From assembly GCF_011493005.1 (NCBI RefSeq), contig NZ_CP049156.1, positions 682,001-746,000 of the forward strand: a DNA stretch of 64,000 nucleotides, in the 5' to 3' direction. The stretch is from Caballeronia sp. SBC1 (GTDB lineage Bacteria > Pseudomonadota > Gammaproteobacteria > Burkholderiales > Burkholderiaceae). Below, one piece after another: positions 1 to 9,379 of the stretch. How positions within the stretch are numbered: the stretch's first letter is position 1; each line of letters starts with the position of its first letter. Under the pieces are notes generated by a model, which was not told the DNA's origin, ran no database searches, and worked only from the letters and a program-made list of their open reading frames with translations. The position numbers were made by a program, and so were the translations under genes.

Positions 1-1100
1 AGGCTGTTCGTGTAGCCGGTTACGCGGCCTTCCGAAGCGGTCACGCCAATTGCGCCAAACAGAATGGACGAGTTGGTTGTATCGGAGAATTTGCGCAGCG
101 CAAGCGCCAGGTCTGGAGGCACCTCGACGGCAAGAATGGGCAATGCCGTTTCTGGCGTGACAATGAGATCCGCAGGTTTTTCCGTGATCAGCTTTTTATA
201 CAGCGCCAGCGATTGATCGACGCCTTCCTGTTCGAACTTCATCTCCTGCTTCACATCGCCTTGCAGTAGCCGGACGGTGAGCGGCGCGTTCGCCGGGATC
301 GTCCATTCGACCAGCGACAACAACATGCCGGACGCAAGCAACACCACCGCGACGATGAACGGCGCGAGACGCGCAGCCTGCGACGTTTGCGCCGCTGAGT
401 TGCGCCGAAAGCCGTAGAACCCCTGCACGAGCAACGCCGCCACGAGCCCCAGCACCCAGCCCACGCCATACACGCCCGCGACAGGTCCGAACCCCGACAG
501 CGGGCCATCGACTTGGGCATATCCACTCGCAAGCCACGGGAAACCCGTGAACACCAGGCCGCGCAACCACTCGCCGAGCGCCCACGCGCTCGCAAAGGCA
601 AACGCGCCGTGCCAGGTCGGCATGAAGCGCGGTTCATCGACGGGCACGGCAGCAGACGAGCCATTGTCTTCATAACGCGCACGGCCCGCGCACAGCGACC
701 AGACCACGCCCGCCAACGCCGGATAGATCGCGAGGTACATGGAGAACAGCGCAACGGCCGCAGCCGCCAGCGGCGCCGCCATGCCGCCGTAGTCGTGCAT
801 GCTGACGTACAGCCACCACACACCCGTCACGAAGTTGCCGAATCCAAATGCCCAGCCCGTCAACGCCGCGCCTTTCCAGCCGCTGGTGCGCGTGAGCCAC
901 GCGAAGAACAGCGTGAAGATCACCAGTTCGACCCAGCCGCCGTGCGGCGTAGGCGCGAACGAAAGCGTATTTGCGGCGCCAAGCACGGCCGCGACGAGGT
1001 AATGCCAGAACGGCAAGGACTGAGCCGCGCCCGTGAGCTTTTTGGAGGACATCGGCTGGGAGCCGTTCCGTGAGGTGACAGGAGACGAAGAGTCGGCCAT
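1..1100 (-). CDS. lnt: Apolipoprotein N-acyltransferase (partial, C-terminus beyond window)
   Basis: Lnt transfers an acyl chain from phospholipid to the N-terminal cysteine of apolipoproteins in the inner membrane. Reading back from the ATG at 1100 gives 366 residues with no stop before the window edge. A hydrophobic N-terminal half of several membrane segments is followed by the start of the nitrilase-like domain. The motif TPETALPI is visible, with the probable catalytic Glu near residue 317. The Lys and Cys of the triad would lie outside the window. It is the last gene of the miaB-phoH-ybeY-chaC-corC series, an arrangement usual for corC and lnt. The product is clear; only the 3' end is missing. 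Confidence 0.93.
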   Translation of the reverse strand, partial: MADSSSPVTSRNGSQPMSSKKLTGAAQSLPFWHYLVAAVLGAANTLSFAPTPHGGWVELVIFTLFFAWLTRTSGWKGAALTGWAFGFGNFVTGVWWLYVSMHDYGGMAAPLAAAAVALFSMYLAIYPALAGVVWSLCAGRARYEDNGSSAAVPVDEPRFMPTWHGAFAFASAWALGEWLRGLVFTGFPWLASGYAQVDGPLSGFGPVAGVYGVGWVLGLVAALLVQGFYGFRRNSAAQTSQAARLAPFIVAVVLLASGMLLSLVEWTIPANAPLTVRLLQGDVKQEMKFEQEGVDQSLALYKKLITEKPADLIVTPETALPILAVEVPPDLALALRKFSDTTNSSILFGAIGVTASEGRVTGYTNS

Positions 1101-1305
1101 GGATTACGGGTCGGCAAAAAAGTAAGCGAATGACGAAGCGTGACCGGCGCGCGTCATTTCACGAAAAAGGCGCAAAACGCCCGCATAGCCGTCCGGCACG
1201 CCACTGGCAGTCAACGCGTAGTGTGAACACGCAGTGTTACAGGCTTAAAGCAGGTCAGAGCCCGCTCAGCGGCGTACCAACGCGATCCAACGCATTCAAA
1301 CGCGC

Positions 1306-2226
1306 TCAATCGCGTTCGTCGTCGTGAACGCTGTCGCGGTGGTGGTTGCGCGAATTGCCGTCGAGCACGTTCGTATGGGGTGCGCGTCGTACACGCAGCA
1401 CGTGGATTTGGCGAGCGTCGCCACGCAGAATCTCGAACGCGAAGTCGTCAATCCGCACCTTCTCTCCGCGATGCGGCACACGTCCGAACCGATGCGTGAC
1501 CAGCCCGCCAATGGTGTCGACTTCGTCGTCGGAGTAATGCGTGCCGAACTGTTCGTTGAACTGCTCGATGCCAGTCAACGCACGCACACGGTGCGCGCCG
1601 TCCGGCGTCGCGATGATGTTGCCGGCTTCTTCGTCGAAGTCGTATTCGTCTTCGATGTCGCCAACAATTTGTTCCAGCACGTCTTCAATGGTGATCAGTC
1701 CAGCCACGCCGCCGTATTCATCAACGACGATGGCAATGTGATTCCGGTTCACACGGAAATCGTGCAGCAGGACGTTCAGTCGTTTCGATTCAGGGATGAA
1801 CACAGCGGGGCGAAGCATGCCGCGGACATCGAATTCTTCTTCGTGGTAATAGCGCAGCAAGTCTTTTGCAAGCAGCACGCCGATCACGTTGTCACGATTG
1901 CTTTCGAATACCGGATAGCGCGAGTGCGCTTTTTCGAGCATGAACGGAATGAACTGCTCGGGTGTTTCGGCAATGTTGATGGCGTCCATCTGGGCACGCG
2001 GGATCATGATGTCGCGCGCGCAAAGTTCCGAAACCTGGAACACGCCTTCAATCATGGAGAGCGAATCCGCGTCGAGCAGATTGCGTTCGTGGGCGTCCTG
2101 AAGGACTTCCAGCAATTCGTCGCGCGATTCAGGTTCGTGCGAGATGAAATCGGTCAGGCGCTCAAGCAGCGTGCGCTTTTCCGGCGGTTTGTCGGTGTGT
2201 CGTCGACTGGGATAGGCGTCGTTCAT
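1306..2226 (-). CDS. corC: CorC/HlyC-family protein with paired CBS domains
   Basis: This is a cytosolic CBS-pair protein of the CorC family, linked by homology to magnesium/cobalt efflux. It has 306 residues, near the roughly 290 of E. coli CorC. A short acidic N-terminus is followed by two CBS motifs (about 65-195) containing RDIMIPRAQM and VVDEYGGVAGLITIEDVLEQIVGDI-type signatures, then the small CorC_HlyC domain (about 205-290). No DUF21 membrane domain is present, so it is the soluble subtype. It sits 205 bp upstream of lnt on the same strand. The C-terminal 20 residues are rich in Asp, His and Arg and look variable. Transport activity of soluble CorC proteins is inferred, not visible here. 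Confidence 0.92.
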   Translation of the reverse strand: MNDAYPSRRHTDKPPEKRTLLERLTDFISHEPESRDELLEVLQDAHERNLLDADSLSMIEGVFQVSELCARDIMIPRAQMDAINIAETPEQFIPFMLEKAHSRYPVFESNRDNVIGVLLAKDLLRYYHEEEFDVRGMLRPAVFIPESKRLNVLLHDFRVNRNHIAIVVDEYGGVAGLITIEDVLEQIVGDIEDEYDFDEEAGNIIATPDGAHRVRALTGIEQFNEQFGTHYSDDEVDTIGGLVTHRFGRVPHRGEKVRIDDFAFEILRGDARQIHVLRVRRAPHTNVLDGNSRNHHRDSVHDDERD

Positions 2227-2461
2227 AGTGGGGCGGCCGGATTGTTCCGGACGCGAAATTACGGAGAGTTAAGAATACACCAAGGAAAATTCGCGCCAAT
2301 TCGGGCCGGCACGAAGACGTTCAAATCTCGTAGAAACATCGTAACTGATAAATATCGGCCGAGTATGTCGAGCCGGTGACGTTGGCCGATCGGTCTGGTT
2401 TGGCTACATTACCAAGCATTTTGAGCAGTTTTATGCGTGCTTTTAACGCATCCCGTCGCGT

Positions 2462-3142
2462 TCATTCCTGCGACGAATTCGCATCTCGGCAGCACCGCTG
2501 CAACAGCGCCTCGAGCTGCCGGTCCGGCATGCCGCATTCGCGTAGCGCCTCGACCGTGCGGCTGACGTAGTCGAGCGTGGTGCCGTATCGGCCGGTGGCG
2601 CAGCCGAGCACGTGGCGCACCATCTGGTCGGCAAGCTTACCGGTGTAGGTGGAGGCCTCGCGCCGCATGACGAAGGCCAGCGCCTCCACGCGGCGGCCGT
2701 CCACCAGCGTGCACGGCAACCAGGCCACGCGATAGGAATTCATCGCCATTTCGCGTCGCCACAGCACGTCAAGATGTGGCTCCGCGCCCTCGGCTGCAAG
2801 CCGGAACGCCATGCCCGAGCACGAACCGCCACGATCCAGCGCCAGAACAAGCCCAGGCTGCTCGGGCGTGCCGCGATTCACGCGCGACCACAAATACAGT
2901 CCGCGATGATAACCGTGCACCTTGCTGCGCACCGTTTCCACAGCGGGCAAGCCCGGGTTCCAGATCAGTGAGCCATAGCCGAACAGCCAGAGATCGGTCT
3001 TACGATCCCAGTGCGCCAGCGCTTTTTCACGCGATGCCGCGAGTTCTTCGTCGGTGAGAAGGCGCGACTCCGCGAACACCGGCGGGTAATCGTCGGGAGT
3101 CTGGGCGGGCAATTCGGAGAGGGGGGAAGGGTCAGGAGTCAC
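2462..3142 (-). CDS. ChaC-like gamma-glutamylcyclotransferase
   Basis: This probably cleaves glutathione to 5-oxoproline and Cys-Gly in the cytosol. The 226-residue protein has the substrate-binding signature YGSLIW at 56-61, then RGLYLWSRVNRGTPEQPG and a CSGMAFRL stretch, all typical of the ChaC family. It is slightly longer than usual because of about 50 polar residues before the fold. The stop of upstream ybeY lies only 3 bp before the ATG, so the two are probably co-transcribed. I expect ybeY to be followed directly by corC in this operon, so this gene looks like an insertion into a conserved order. Substrate specificity is inferred from the family. Confidence 0.87.
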   Translation of the reverse strand: MTPDPSPLSELPAQTPDDYPPVFAESRLLTDEELAASREKALAHWDRKTDLWLFGYGSLIWNPGLPAVETVRSKVHGYHRGLYLWSRVNRGTPEQPGLVLALDRGGSCSGMAFRLAAEGAEPHLDVLWRREMAMNSYRVAWLPCTLVDGRRVEALAFVMRREASTYTGKLADQMVRHVLGCATGRYGTTLDYVSRTVEALRECGMPDRQLEALLQRCCRDANSSQE

Positions 3143-3145
3143 GGC

Positions 3146-3613
3146 TTAGTTGGGCGGCAACGGCAAGTAGGGATCGGTGAAACCGAGCTTTTGCATGATG
3201 CCCGTTTCGATCGATTCCATTTCTTCCGCTTCCGCCGAATCTTCATGATCGTAGCCCTGAGCATGCAGCGTACCGTGCACGATCAGATGCGCGTAATGCG
3301 CGGCAAGCGGCTTGTTCTGCTCGCGCGCCTCGCGTTCCACTACCGGGCAGCACAGCACGAGGTCGCCCGTGACCGGATCGTCCTCGGACTCGGCGTACGC
3401 GAACGTCAGCACGTTGGTCGCGTAATCCTTCTGCCGATAAGACCGGTTCAGCGTCCGGCCTTCCTCGGTATCGACGAAACGCACGGTCAGTTCAGCGTCC
3501 GCGAACAACGACGCCTTGATCCAGCTGGCGACGGTTGCGCGCGGCAACAGCGCCTTGTGTTCTGGGAACGTTTTGGCGGCGGGAAATTGCAGCGACAAGG
3601 CAAGTTTGGGCAT
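3146..3613 (-). CDS. ybeY: Endoribonuclease YbeY (16S rRNA maturation)
   Basis: YbeY is a zinc-dependent single-strand endoribonuclease needed for 16S rRNA 3'-end maturation and 70S quality control. The 155-residue protein has the full metal motif, with His113, His117 and His123 in the [11 protein letters not shown] block. Length and motif match the UPF0054 family. It lies 37 bp downstream of phoH and 3 bp upstream of the ChaC-like gene, in the usual miaB-phoH-ybeY order. Nothing is odd about it. Confidence 0.95.
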   Translation of the reverse strand: MPKLALSLQFPAAKTFPEHKALLPRATVASWIKASLFADAELTVRFVDTEEGRTLNRSYRQKDYATNVLTFAYAESEDDPVTGDLVLCCPVVEREAREQNKPLAAHYAHLIVHGTLHAQGYDHEDSAEAEEMESIETGIMQKLGFTDPYLPLPPN

Positions 3614-3650
3614 GCGGGGTTTAGGCGAATAATCCGGTCATGGCGGGCGA

Positions 3651-4727
3651 TTATTTTCCGGCAGAAGCCGCAGCAGCAACGGTATCACGCTGCGACTGCG
3701 CGTCGTACGCTTCCACAATGCGTGCCACCAGCGGATGCCGCACCACGTCAACGCTCGTGAACTTCGTCATCGCGATGCCGCGCACATCGGCCAATATGTG
3801 TTGCGCTTCAATCAGTCCGCTCCTGTGCCCACGCGGCAAATCGACTTGCGTGGTGTCGCCGGTGACAACGGCCTTCGACCCGAAGCCGATCCGCGTCAGG
3901 AACATCTTCATCTGCTCGGGCGTGGTGTTCTGCGCTTCGTCCAAAATGATGAACGCATGATTCAGCGTCCGGCCGCGCATGTACGCGAGCGGCGCGATTT
4001 CGATCATCTGGCGCTCGAACATTTTTGCGGTTTTATCGAAGCCGAGCAGGTCGTACAGCGCGTCGTACAACGGCCGCAAATAGGGATCCACTTTCTGTGC
4101 GAGATCACCCGGCAGGAAACCCAGCCGCTCTCCGGCTTCCACCGCCGGACGCGTCAGCACAATGCGCTTGACCTGATCGCGTTCGAGCGAATCCACCGCG
4201 CACGCCACCGCCAGATAGGTCTTGCCCGTACCGGCAGGGCCGATGCCAAACGTCACGTCGTGCGCAATGATCTGCTTCAGATATTCACGCTGCATTGGCG
4301 TGCGGCCGCGTAGATCGGCGCGTCGCGTGTACAGCTTCGGACCCGGATCTTCTTCTTCGCCGAGGTCGATGGTCGCGCTGGGTTCATCGAAGGGATGATC
4401 GGGGTCGCCGCGGAAACGCGGATCCACGGGGTCGGAATTCAGATTATTGGACGGCTTATTCACGTTCAACCCGCGGCGCGCCGCATTGCGCGCTTCGACC
4501 AGCGCCAACTGGATGTCGTCCACCGACAACGTGTCCTTCGCGCGATTGTAGAAATTCTCGAGCGCCGCCAGCGCAACCTTCGCGCCGCGCCCGCGGATGG
4601 TGATCTTGTGTCCGCGACGCGTAAGCGTCACGTCGAGCGCCTGCTCGATCTGCCGCAAGTTTTCGTCGAGCGGGCCACAGAGGTTGGCGAGCCGCGCGTT
4701 GTCGTCGCGCGTTGCGGTGAATTCCAT
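3651..4727 (-). CDS. ybeZ: PhoH-like ATPase (YbeZ)
   Basis: This is a PhoH-family P-loop ATPase, usually encoded next to ybeY and thought to act with it in RNA metabolism. Counting from the ATG at 4727 (358 residues), a Walker A motif (GPAGTGKT) lies near 163-170 and a Walker B motif (FIILDEAQN) about 100 residues later. The N-terminal part resembles the KH-like segment of YbeZ. The start is uncertain. The frame stays open to a TTG at 4790, next to the miaB stop, with another TTG at 4748. None has a convincing ribosome-binding site. A linker near 100-115 rich in Asn, Asp and Pro separates the two parts. Confidence 0.92.
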   Translation of the reverse strand: MEFTATRDDNARLANLCGPLDENLRQIEQALDVTLTRRGHKITIRGRGAKVALAALENFYNRAKDTLSVDDIQLALVEARNAARRGLNVNKPSNNLNSDPVDPRFRGDPDHPFDEPSATIDLGEEEDPGPKLYTRRADLRGRTPMQREYLKQIIAHDVTFGIGPAGTGKTYLAVACAVDSLERDQVKRIVLTRPAVEAGERLGFLPGDLAQKVDPYLRPLYDALYDLLGFDKTAKMFERQMIEIAPLAYMRGRTLNHAFIILDEAQNTTPEQMKMFLTRIGFGSKAVVTGDTTQVDLPRGHRSGLIEAQHILADVRGIAMTKFTSVDVVRHPLVARIVEAYDAQSQRDTVAAAASAGK

Positions 4728-4790
4728 ATGCTGCTGAGCGGTCTTCAAGGCGAGAGTCGGGTTCCTGTCGAAGCTGCAGTTAAGGGGCAA

Positions 4791-6152
4791 TTAGTGAGTT
4801 GTAGCGGGCGTCAAAACCAGCTCGCCACGCAACGAATGCGGATACGCCACGTTGATTTCCACATCGACCATCTGGCCGATCAGCCGCTTGTGCGAGGAGA
4901 TAGGCGCGGGAAAATTCACCACACGATTATTCTCCGTGCGTCCGGCGAGTTCGCTTGGGTCCTTGCGCGACGGGCCTTCCACCAGAATGCGTTGCACCGA
5001 GCCCAGCATGGAGTTGCTGATCTTCGCTACGTTTGCCTCGATAGTCGCCTGCAAATGTTGCAAACGCTTGAGCTTCACTTCGCGCGGGGTGTCGTCGTGC
5101 AAGTTGGCAGCGGGCGTGCCGGGACGCGGGCTGTAGATGAACGAGAAACTGGTGTCGTAACTCATTTCGTCGATGAGCTTCATCATCTTCTGGAAGTCGT
5201 CTTCCGTCTCGCCCGGGAAGCCCACGATCATGTCCGTGGACAGCGACAAATCCGGACGAATAGCACGCAATTTGCGGATCACCGACTTGTATTCGAGCAC
5301 GGTATAGCCGCGCTTCATGGCCATCAGGATGCGGTCGGAACCGTGCTGCACCGGCAAGTGTAAATGGCTCACGAGCTTGGGCACTTTCGCGTACGTATCG
5401 ATCAGGCGCTGCGTAAATTCCTTCGGATGCGACGTGGTATAGCGAATCCGTTCAATGCCCGGAATTTCCGCTACGTATTCGATCAACGTGGCGAAATCCA
5501 CGATGTCGGTGGAATGCTGTGTCACCGGTCCACGGTACGCATTCACGTTCTGCCCCAGCATGGTGACTTCGCGCACGCCCTGGTCGGCGAGACCGGCGAT
5601 TTCGGTCAGCACGTCATCCAGCGGCCGCGATACTTCTTCGCCGCGCGTGTAGGGCACCACGCAGTAGCTGCAGTACTTGCTGCAGCCTTCCATGATCGAT
5701 ACAAAGGCGCTCGGGCCATCGACACGCGCCGGCGGCAGATGATCGAATTTTTCAATTTCCGGAAATGAGATATCGACTTGCGAACGGCCGGTGGAACGCC
5801 GTTTCGCAATCATTTCCGGCAGCCGATGCAAAGTCTGCGGGCCGAATACCAGGTCCACGTACGGCGCGCGGGACACAATCGCCGCGCCTTCCTGGCTCGC
5901 CACGCAACCGCCCACGCCAATGATCAGGTCCGGGTTCGCTTCCTTCAATTCGCGCACGCGGCCGAGATCGGAGAAAACCTTCTCTTGCGCTTTTTCGCGC
6001 ACTGAACACGTGTTGAAGAGAATAACGTCCGCGTCTTCCAGCGTTGTCGTCTGGATGAGGCCATTCGCTGCGCCGAGTACGTCGACCATTTTGTCGGAGT
6101 CGTACTCGTTCATCTGGCAGCCGAAGGTCTTTACATACACTTTCTTGGTCAT
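4791..6152 (-). CDS. miaB: tRNA-2-methylthio-N6-dimethylallyladenosine synthase
   Basis: MiaB is a radical-SAM methylthiotransferase that converts i6A to ms2i6A at tRNA position 37. The 453-residue protein has the three N-terminal cluster cysteines (Cys12, Cys49, Cys83) and the radical-SAM triad Cys157, Cys161 and Cys164 (CSKYCSYC), with a TRAM domain at the C-terminus. All iron-sulfur ligands are present and length is typical. It is the first gene of the minus-strand operon that continues through phoH, ybeY, the ChaC-like gene, corC and lnt. About 180 bp without a gene lies upstream and should hold the promoter. Confidence 0.96.
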   Translation of the reverse strand: MTKKVYVKTFGCQMNEYDSDKMVDVLGAANGLIQTTTLEDADVILFNTCSVREKAQEKVFSDLGRVRELKEANPDLIIGVGGCVASQEGAAIVSRAPYVDLVFGPQTLHRLPEMIAKRRSTGRSQVDISFPEIEKFDHLPPARVDGPSAFVSIMEGCSKYCSYCVVPYTRGEEVSRPLDDVLTEIAGLADQGVREVTMLGQNVNAYRGPVTQHSTDIVDFATLIEYVAEIPGIERIRYTTSHPKEFTQRLIDTYAKVPKLVSHLHLPVQHGSDRILMAMKRGYTVLEYKSVIRKLRAIRPDLSLSTDMIVGFPGETEDDFQKMMKLIDEMSYDTSFSFIYSPRPGTPAANLHDDTPREVKLKRLQHLQATIEANVAKISNSMLGSVQRILVEGPSRKDPSELAGRTENNRVVNFPAPISSHKRLIGQMVDVEINVAYPHSLRGELVLTPATTH

Positions 6153-6334
6153 GAATTTCGCCGGTCGCAGTGATTAGTCTGGGGGCGCGGTTTTTAATGC
6201 GTTGAAGGGACTTACGAGTTTCGTTTCGTCGGCGTTTGCGCTCGCTTTTAGGCCCGCTTTAGGTCTGCTTTAGCCCTATTTCGCCTGCAATGGCCGAAAT
6301 TCGGATGCCGCGTAGCTCGACGCTTAACTCAATA

Positions 6335-7300
6335 TTATAGCGTCCGCTCGACTTCGTGACCCTGCTGGCCGGGCGGGTAGGCAAGGTCGCCGAGTAGTTC
6401 CGCCGTCGCGCGGGCGAAGCGTTCGATCAGGAAATCCAGCAGCGCGCGCACGCGCGGCGCCATATACCGGTTGCAGTGATACACCGCGTGGACCGCTGCC
6501 TCGTTCGAACACCAGTCTGCCAGCAAAATTTTCAGCGCGCCGGAGCGGACATCGGCGGCTATATCCCAGATCGATTTATGCGCAATGCCCTGGCCGGACA
6601 GCGCCCACGCGCGGGACAGCGCGCCGTCGTTGGTTTCCCAGGCGTCTTCGAGCGGCACGGTGTGGGTGAAACGCTCGTCGCCACGAACGAAATCGAACTG
6701 ATTGAACGTAGCCGTGGATGTCACCAGGACCGTGAACACGTGCGTGGCGAGATCGGCTGGCGTTTTCGGTTCGCCGTGCCGCGCCAGGTAGTCCGGCGAT
6801 GCGCAAAGCACACGCCGGTTCGGCGCGAGCCGCCGCGCGATGAGATTGCCCTCTGACGGCCGGTTGAAGCGAATCGCCAGATCAATATCGTCGAGCAGCA
6901 GATTCGACACCGAATCCAACAGCGTCAGCGAGAAACTGACGTCCGGGTACAGGCGGCTGAATTCATCGAGCCAATGGCACAGCAGGTTGCGGCCGAAATC
7001 CGATGTGGCCGAGATTCGCACCTTGCCGCGCACGAGATTCTGGCCGGCGTGCAGCGCAGCTTCGCCGTCGTCGATAGCCTGCAGCGCAATCCGGCAATGC
7101 TGCAAATAAAGCCGGCCTTCGTCGGTGAGCCTGAGCTGGCGGGTGGTGCGCTCGAACAGCCGCGCCGTGAGCGATTTCTCCAGCTTGAGCAGCCGGGCAC
7201 TGGCTGCCGCCGGGGACAAACCCAGCTTGCGGCCTGCCGCGGACAAACTGCCGAGGGCTGCCGCTTCCGTGAACAGGCGCATGTCGCCGAGTCGATCCAT
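6335..7300 (-). CDS. LysR-family transcriptional regulator
   Basis: The protein has a typical LysR N-terminal winged helix-turn-helix (GSLSAAGRKLGLSPAAASARLLKLE) and a C-terminal effector-binding domain of about 200 residues. Starting at the ATG at 7300 gives 321 residues. An in-frame ATG four codons upstream (7312) is also possible. The gene is divergent from a VOC protein and an MFS exporter, so it probably controls that pair as LysR proteins often do. Repeat-rich AT sequence just before its start (about 7305-7345) is a plausible binding region. The inducer is unknown. Confidence 0.9.
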   Translation of the reverse strand: MDRLGDMRLFTEAAALGSLSAAGRKLGLSPAAASARLLKLEKSLTARLFERTTRQLRLTDEGRLYLQHCRIALQAIDDGEAALHAGQNLVRGKVRISATSDFGRNLLCHWLDEFSRLYPDVSFSLTLLDSVSNLLLDDIDLAIRFNRPSEGNLIARRLAPNRRVLCASPDYLARHGEPKTPADLATHVFTVLVTSTATFNQFDFVRGDERFTHTVPLEDAWETNDGALSRAWALSGQGIAHKSIWDIAADVRSGALKILLADWCSNEAAVHAVYHCNRYMAPRVRALLDFLIERFARATAELLGDLAYPPGQQGHEVERTL

Positions 7301-7469
7301 CGTGATTCTCAACTTGCTTTTGATAATGCTTCAAATACTACGCCAATTATCAAAACGACCCTTGGCGCGCAGAATTTGGTGCATTGCCGCGTAAGAAGTC
7401 GCCTATGGGGCCAATGGGGTCAATCATGCCACCCGAATTTTCCAGACGCGCCTTGGTGCCTATTCCCCG

Positions 7470-7892
7470 ATGAAACTCGATCACGTCACGATCGTCGCGC
7501 CCGATTGCGAGCCGATCCGCCATTTTCTCGTCGATATTGCCGGCATGAAAGTCGGCCCGCGCCCGCCGTTCGGCATAGGCGGGTACTGGCTTTATCTCGA
7601 TGACGCGCCCGCCGTGCATCTGATCGAGAACGGCTCGGTGCTGGCAGCGCCACCCGGTGGACGGGCGGCCACGCGCATTGATCATCTCGCGTTGCGGGTG
7701 GAAGGCGCAGCCGAATGGCAGGCGCTGCTTGCGCGCCTGCATGAGCACGCAATCCCGTTTTCCGAGGCTGACGTTCCACTCGCCCGTGAGCAGCAAGTGT
7801 TCGTGCAGCTTGCGCCAGGCGTGGTCGTCGAATTCGTGACGTCGAATTCCGCGTTCGCCGAACCCTCTGCATTCTCCGCATTCTCAAACTAA
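7470..7892 (+). CDS. VOC-family (glyoxalase/dioxygenase-fold) protein
   Basis: This 140-residue single-domain protein begins with the classic VOC strand KLDHVTIVAPD, has a second beta-alpha-beta-beta unit starting at IDHLALRVEG, and ends with QLAPGVVVEFV. His4, the central His of IDHLAL and Glu in VVVEF fit the metal positions of the superfamily. The last dozen residues (Ala, Phe, Ser) are low complexity. It is followed after 10 bp by an MFS exporter and is divergent from a LysR regulator, which suggests a small detoxification or resistance unit. The substrate cannot be read from sequence. Confidence 0.82.
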   Translation: MKLDHVTIVAPDCEPIRHFLVDIAGMKVGPRPPFGIGGYWLYLDDAPAVHLIENGSVLAAPPGGRAATRIDHLALRVEGAAEWQALLARLHEHAIPFSEADVPLAREQQVFVQLAPGVVVEFVTSNSAFAEPSAFSAFSN

Positions 7893-7902
7893 GAGGATTT
7901 CC

Positions 7903-9081
7903 ATGCCTATTCCACTTCTGGCGCTCGCCATCAGCGCATTCGCCATCGGGACAACCGAGTTCGTGATCATGGGGCTGCTGCCCGATGTGGCCCGCGATCT
8001 CGCTGTATCGATTCCTTCAGCGGGTTTTCTCGTCACCGGCTACGCGCTGGGCGTGGCCGTGGGCGCGCCGCTGCTCGCCGTGCTGACCGCAAAAATGCCG
8101 CGCAAACTCGCGCTGCAATTGCTGATGGGCGTATTTATCGTCGGCAATGTGCTGTGCGCCGTTGCACCCGGTTATTCGATGCTCATGGTTGCCCGCGTGG
8201 TGACATCGTTCGCGCATGGCTCGTTTTTTGGCATTGGCGCAGTGGTCGCGGCGTCGCTGGTTCCGGCTGAAAAGCGCGCGAGCGCAATTGCGCTGATGTT
8301 CACCGGGCTCACGCTCGCGAACGTCCTCGGCGTGCCGTTTGGGACGTTTATCGGTCAGGAATTCGGCTGGCGCGCAACGTTCTGGGTCGTGGCGGCGCTC
8401 GGCGTGTTGTCGCTGATCGGCGTGGCCGCGCTTGTGCCGAACAAGCACGATTCGGGACCGTCGAACCTCGGCCACGAACTGCGCGTGCTGAAAGAGCCTC
8501 AGGTCTGGCTCGCCTTGGCAATGACCGTGCTCGGCTTCGGCGGCGTGTTCGTCGTCTTCACCTACATTGCGCCGATTCTCGAACAGGTCAGCGGATTTTC
8601 GCCACACGGCGTCACGTTGGTGCTCGTGCTGTTCGGCGTCGGATTGACGATCGGCAACACGATCGGCGGCAAGCTGGCCGACCGGGCGCTGATGCCTTCG
8701 CTGATGGGTATTCTCGTCGCGCTCGCCATCATCATGGCGATCTTCGCGAAGACCAGCCACAACCAGATGCTGGCGGCCATCACGATCTTTATCTGGGGTA
8801 TCGCCGCGTTCGCCACCGTGCCGCCGCTGCAGACACGCGTGGTGGAGAAGGCGAGACACGCGCCGAATCTGGCGTCGACGCTGAATATTGGTGCGTTCAA
8901 CCTGGGCAATGCGGGGGGCGCATGGCTCGGCGGCGTGGCGTTGAGCCAAGGGCATCCGCTGGATTCGCTGCCGTGGGTCGCGGCTGTAGTGGCCGTGATC
9001 GCGCTCGGCGTGACGTGGTACGCGGCCCGGCTCGATCGCGGCGGGCGAGACGCGAGGGCGGGTGCAGCGGATGCGGTTTGA
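7903..9081 (+). CDS. MFS transporter, DHA1-type drug efflux family
   Basis: This is a 392-residue inner-membrane protein with twelve predicted hydrophobic segments. It opens with a signature typical of AraJ/chloramphenicol-efflux-like DHA1 carriers (AISAFAIGTTEFVIMGLLP), followed by the MFS loop motif around KMPRKLAL and a conserved GSFFGIGAVVAASL helix. A good ribosome-binding site (aagaggat) precedes the ATG. It lies 10 bp after the VOC gene and is probably co-transcribed with it under the divergent LysR regulator. The substrate is unknown; proton-driven efflux of a small molecule is inferred from the family. Confidence 0.88.
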   Translation: MPIPLLALAISAFAIGTTEFVIMGLLPDVARDLAVSIPSAGFLVTGYALGVAVGAPLLAVLTAKMPRKLALQLLMGVFIVGNVLCAVAPGYSMLMVARVVTSFAHGSFFGIGAVVAASLVPAEKRASAIALMFTGLTLANVLGVPFGTFIGQEFGWRATFWVVAALGVLSLIGVAALVPNKHDSGPSNLGHELRVLKEPQVWLALAMTVLGFGGVFVVFTYIAPILEQVSGFSPHGVTLVLVLFGVGLTIGNTIGGKLADRALMPSLMGILVALAIIMAIFAKTSHNQMLAAITIFIWGIAAFATVPPLQTRVVEKARHAPNLASTLNIGAFNLGNAGGAWLGGVALSQGHPLDSLPWVAAVVAVIALGVTWYAARLDRGGRDARAGAADAV

Positions 9082-9111
9082 GTCCGTGGGGCGGCTGGGA
9101 TGAGGGAGTGC

Positions 9112-9310
9112 CTAAATCGATCTAACGTGCGGCGTGGAGCGGCGAGCGCGCCGATCCAGCGGGCGCCGCAGGGCGACCCACAGGCCGATCCAGCCTACGT
9201 ACTCGCCGGATGTTGCCCCGGCGTGCATAAACCGATCTCGCGTGCGGCGCAGGGAGGCGTGCAGGCCGATCCATCCAACGTATTCGCCGGATGTTGACCC
9301 GGCGCCCTCA
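9112..9310 (+). repeat. Imperfect tandem repeat, two to three units of about 80 bp
   Basis: The block around 9185-9222 (gccgatccagcc ... gccccggcg) recurs about 84 bp later at 9266-9303 with a few substitutions. The preceding aaaccgatctcgcgtgcggcgcagg also has a degenerate copy beginning near 9114. The segment lies between the MFS gene and the membrane-protein gene and carries no convincing gene. Origin and role are unknown. Confidence 0.6.
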
Positions 9311-9379
9311 ACCGACTAGCGTGTCGTGCGAGCCGCATCCGCGGCTTATCGCTTGATCACGCTTTTCGACCGAGGTTTT

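Noticed and set aside
1324..2379. 351-codon open frame on the plus strand across corC
   Set aside because: It is antisense to a clear corC with conserved CBS motifs; its composition reflects the complementary strand.
8017..8955. 312-codon minus-strand frame within the MFS exporter gene
   Set aside because: It is His/Arg/Gln-rich, as expected for the antisense of a membrane protein; the plus-strand product has clear MFS motifs.
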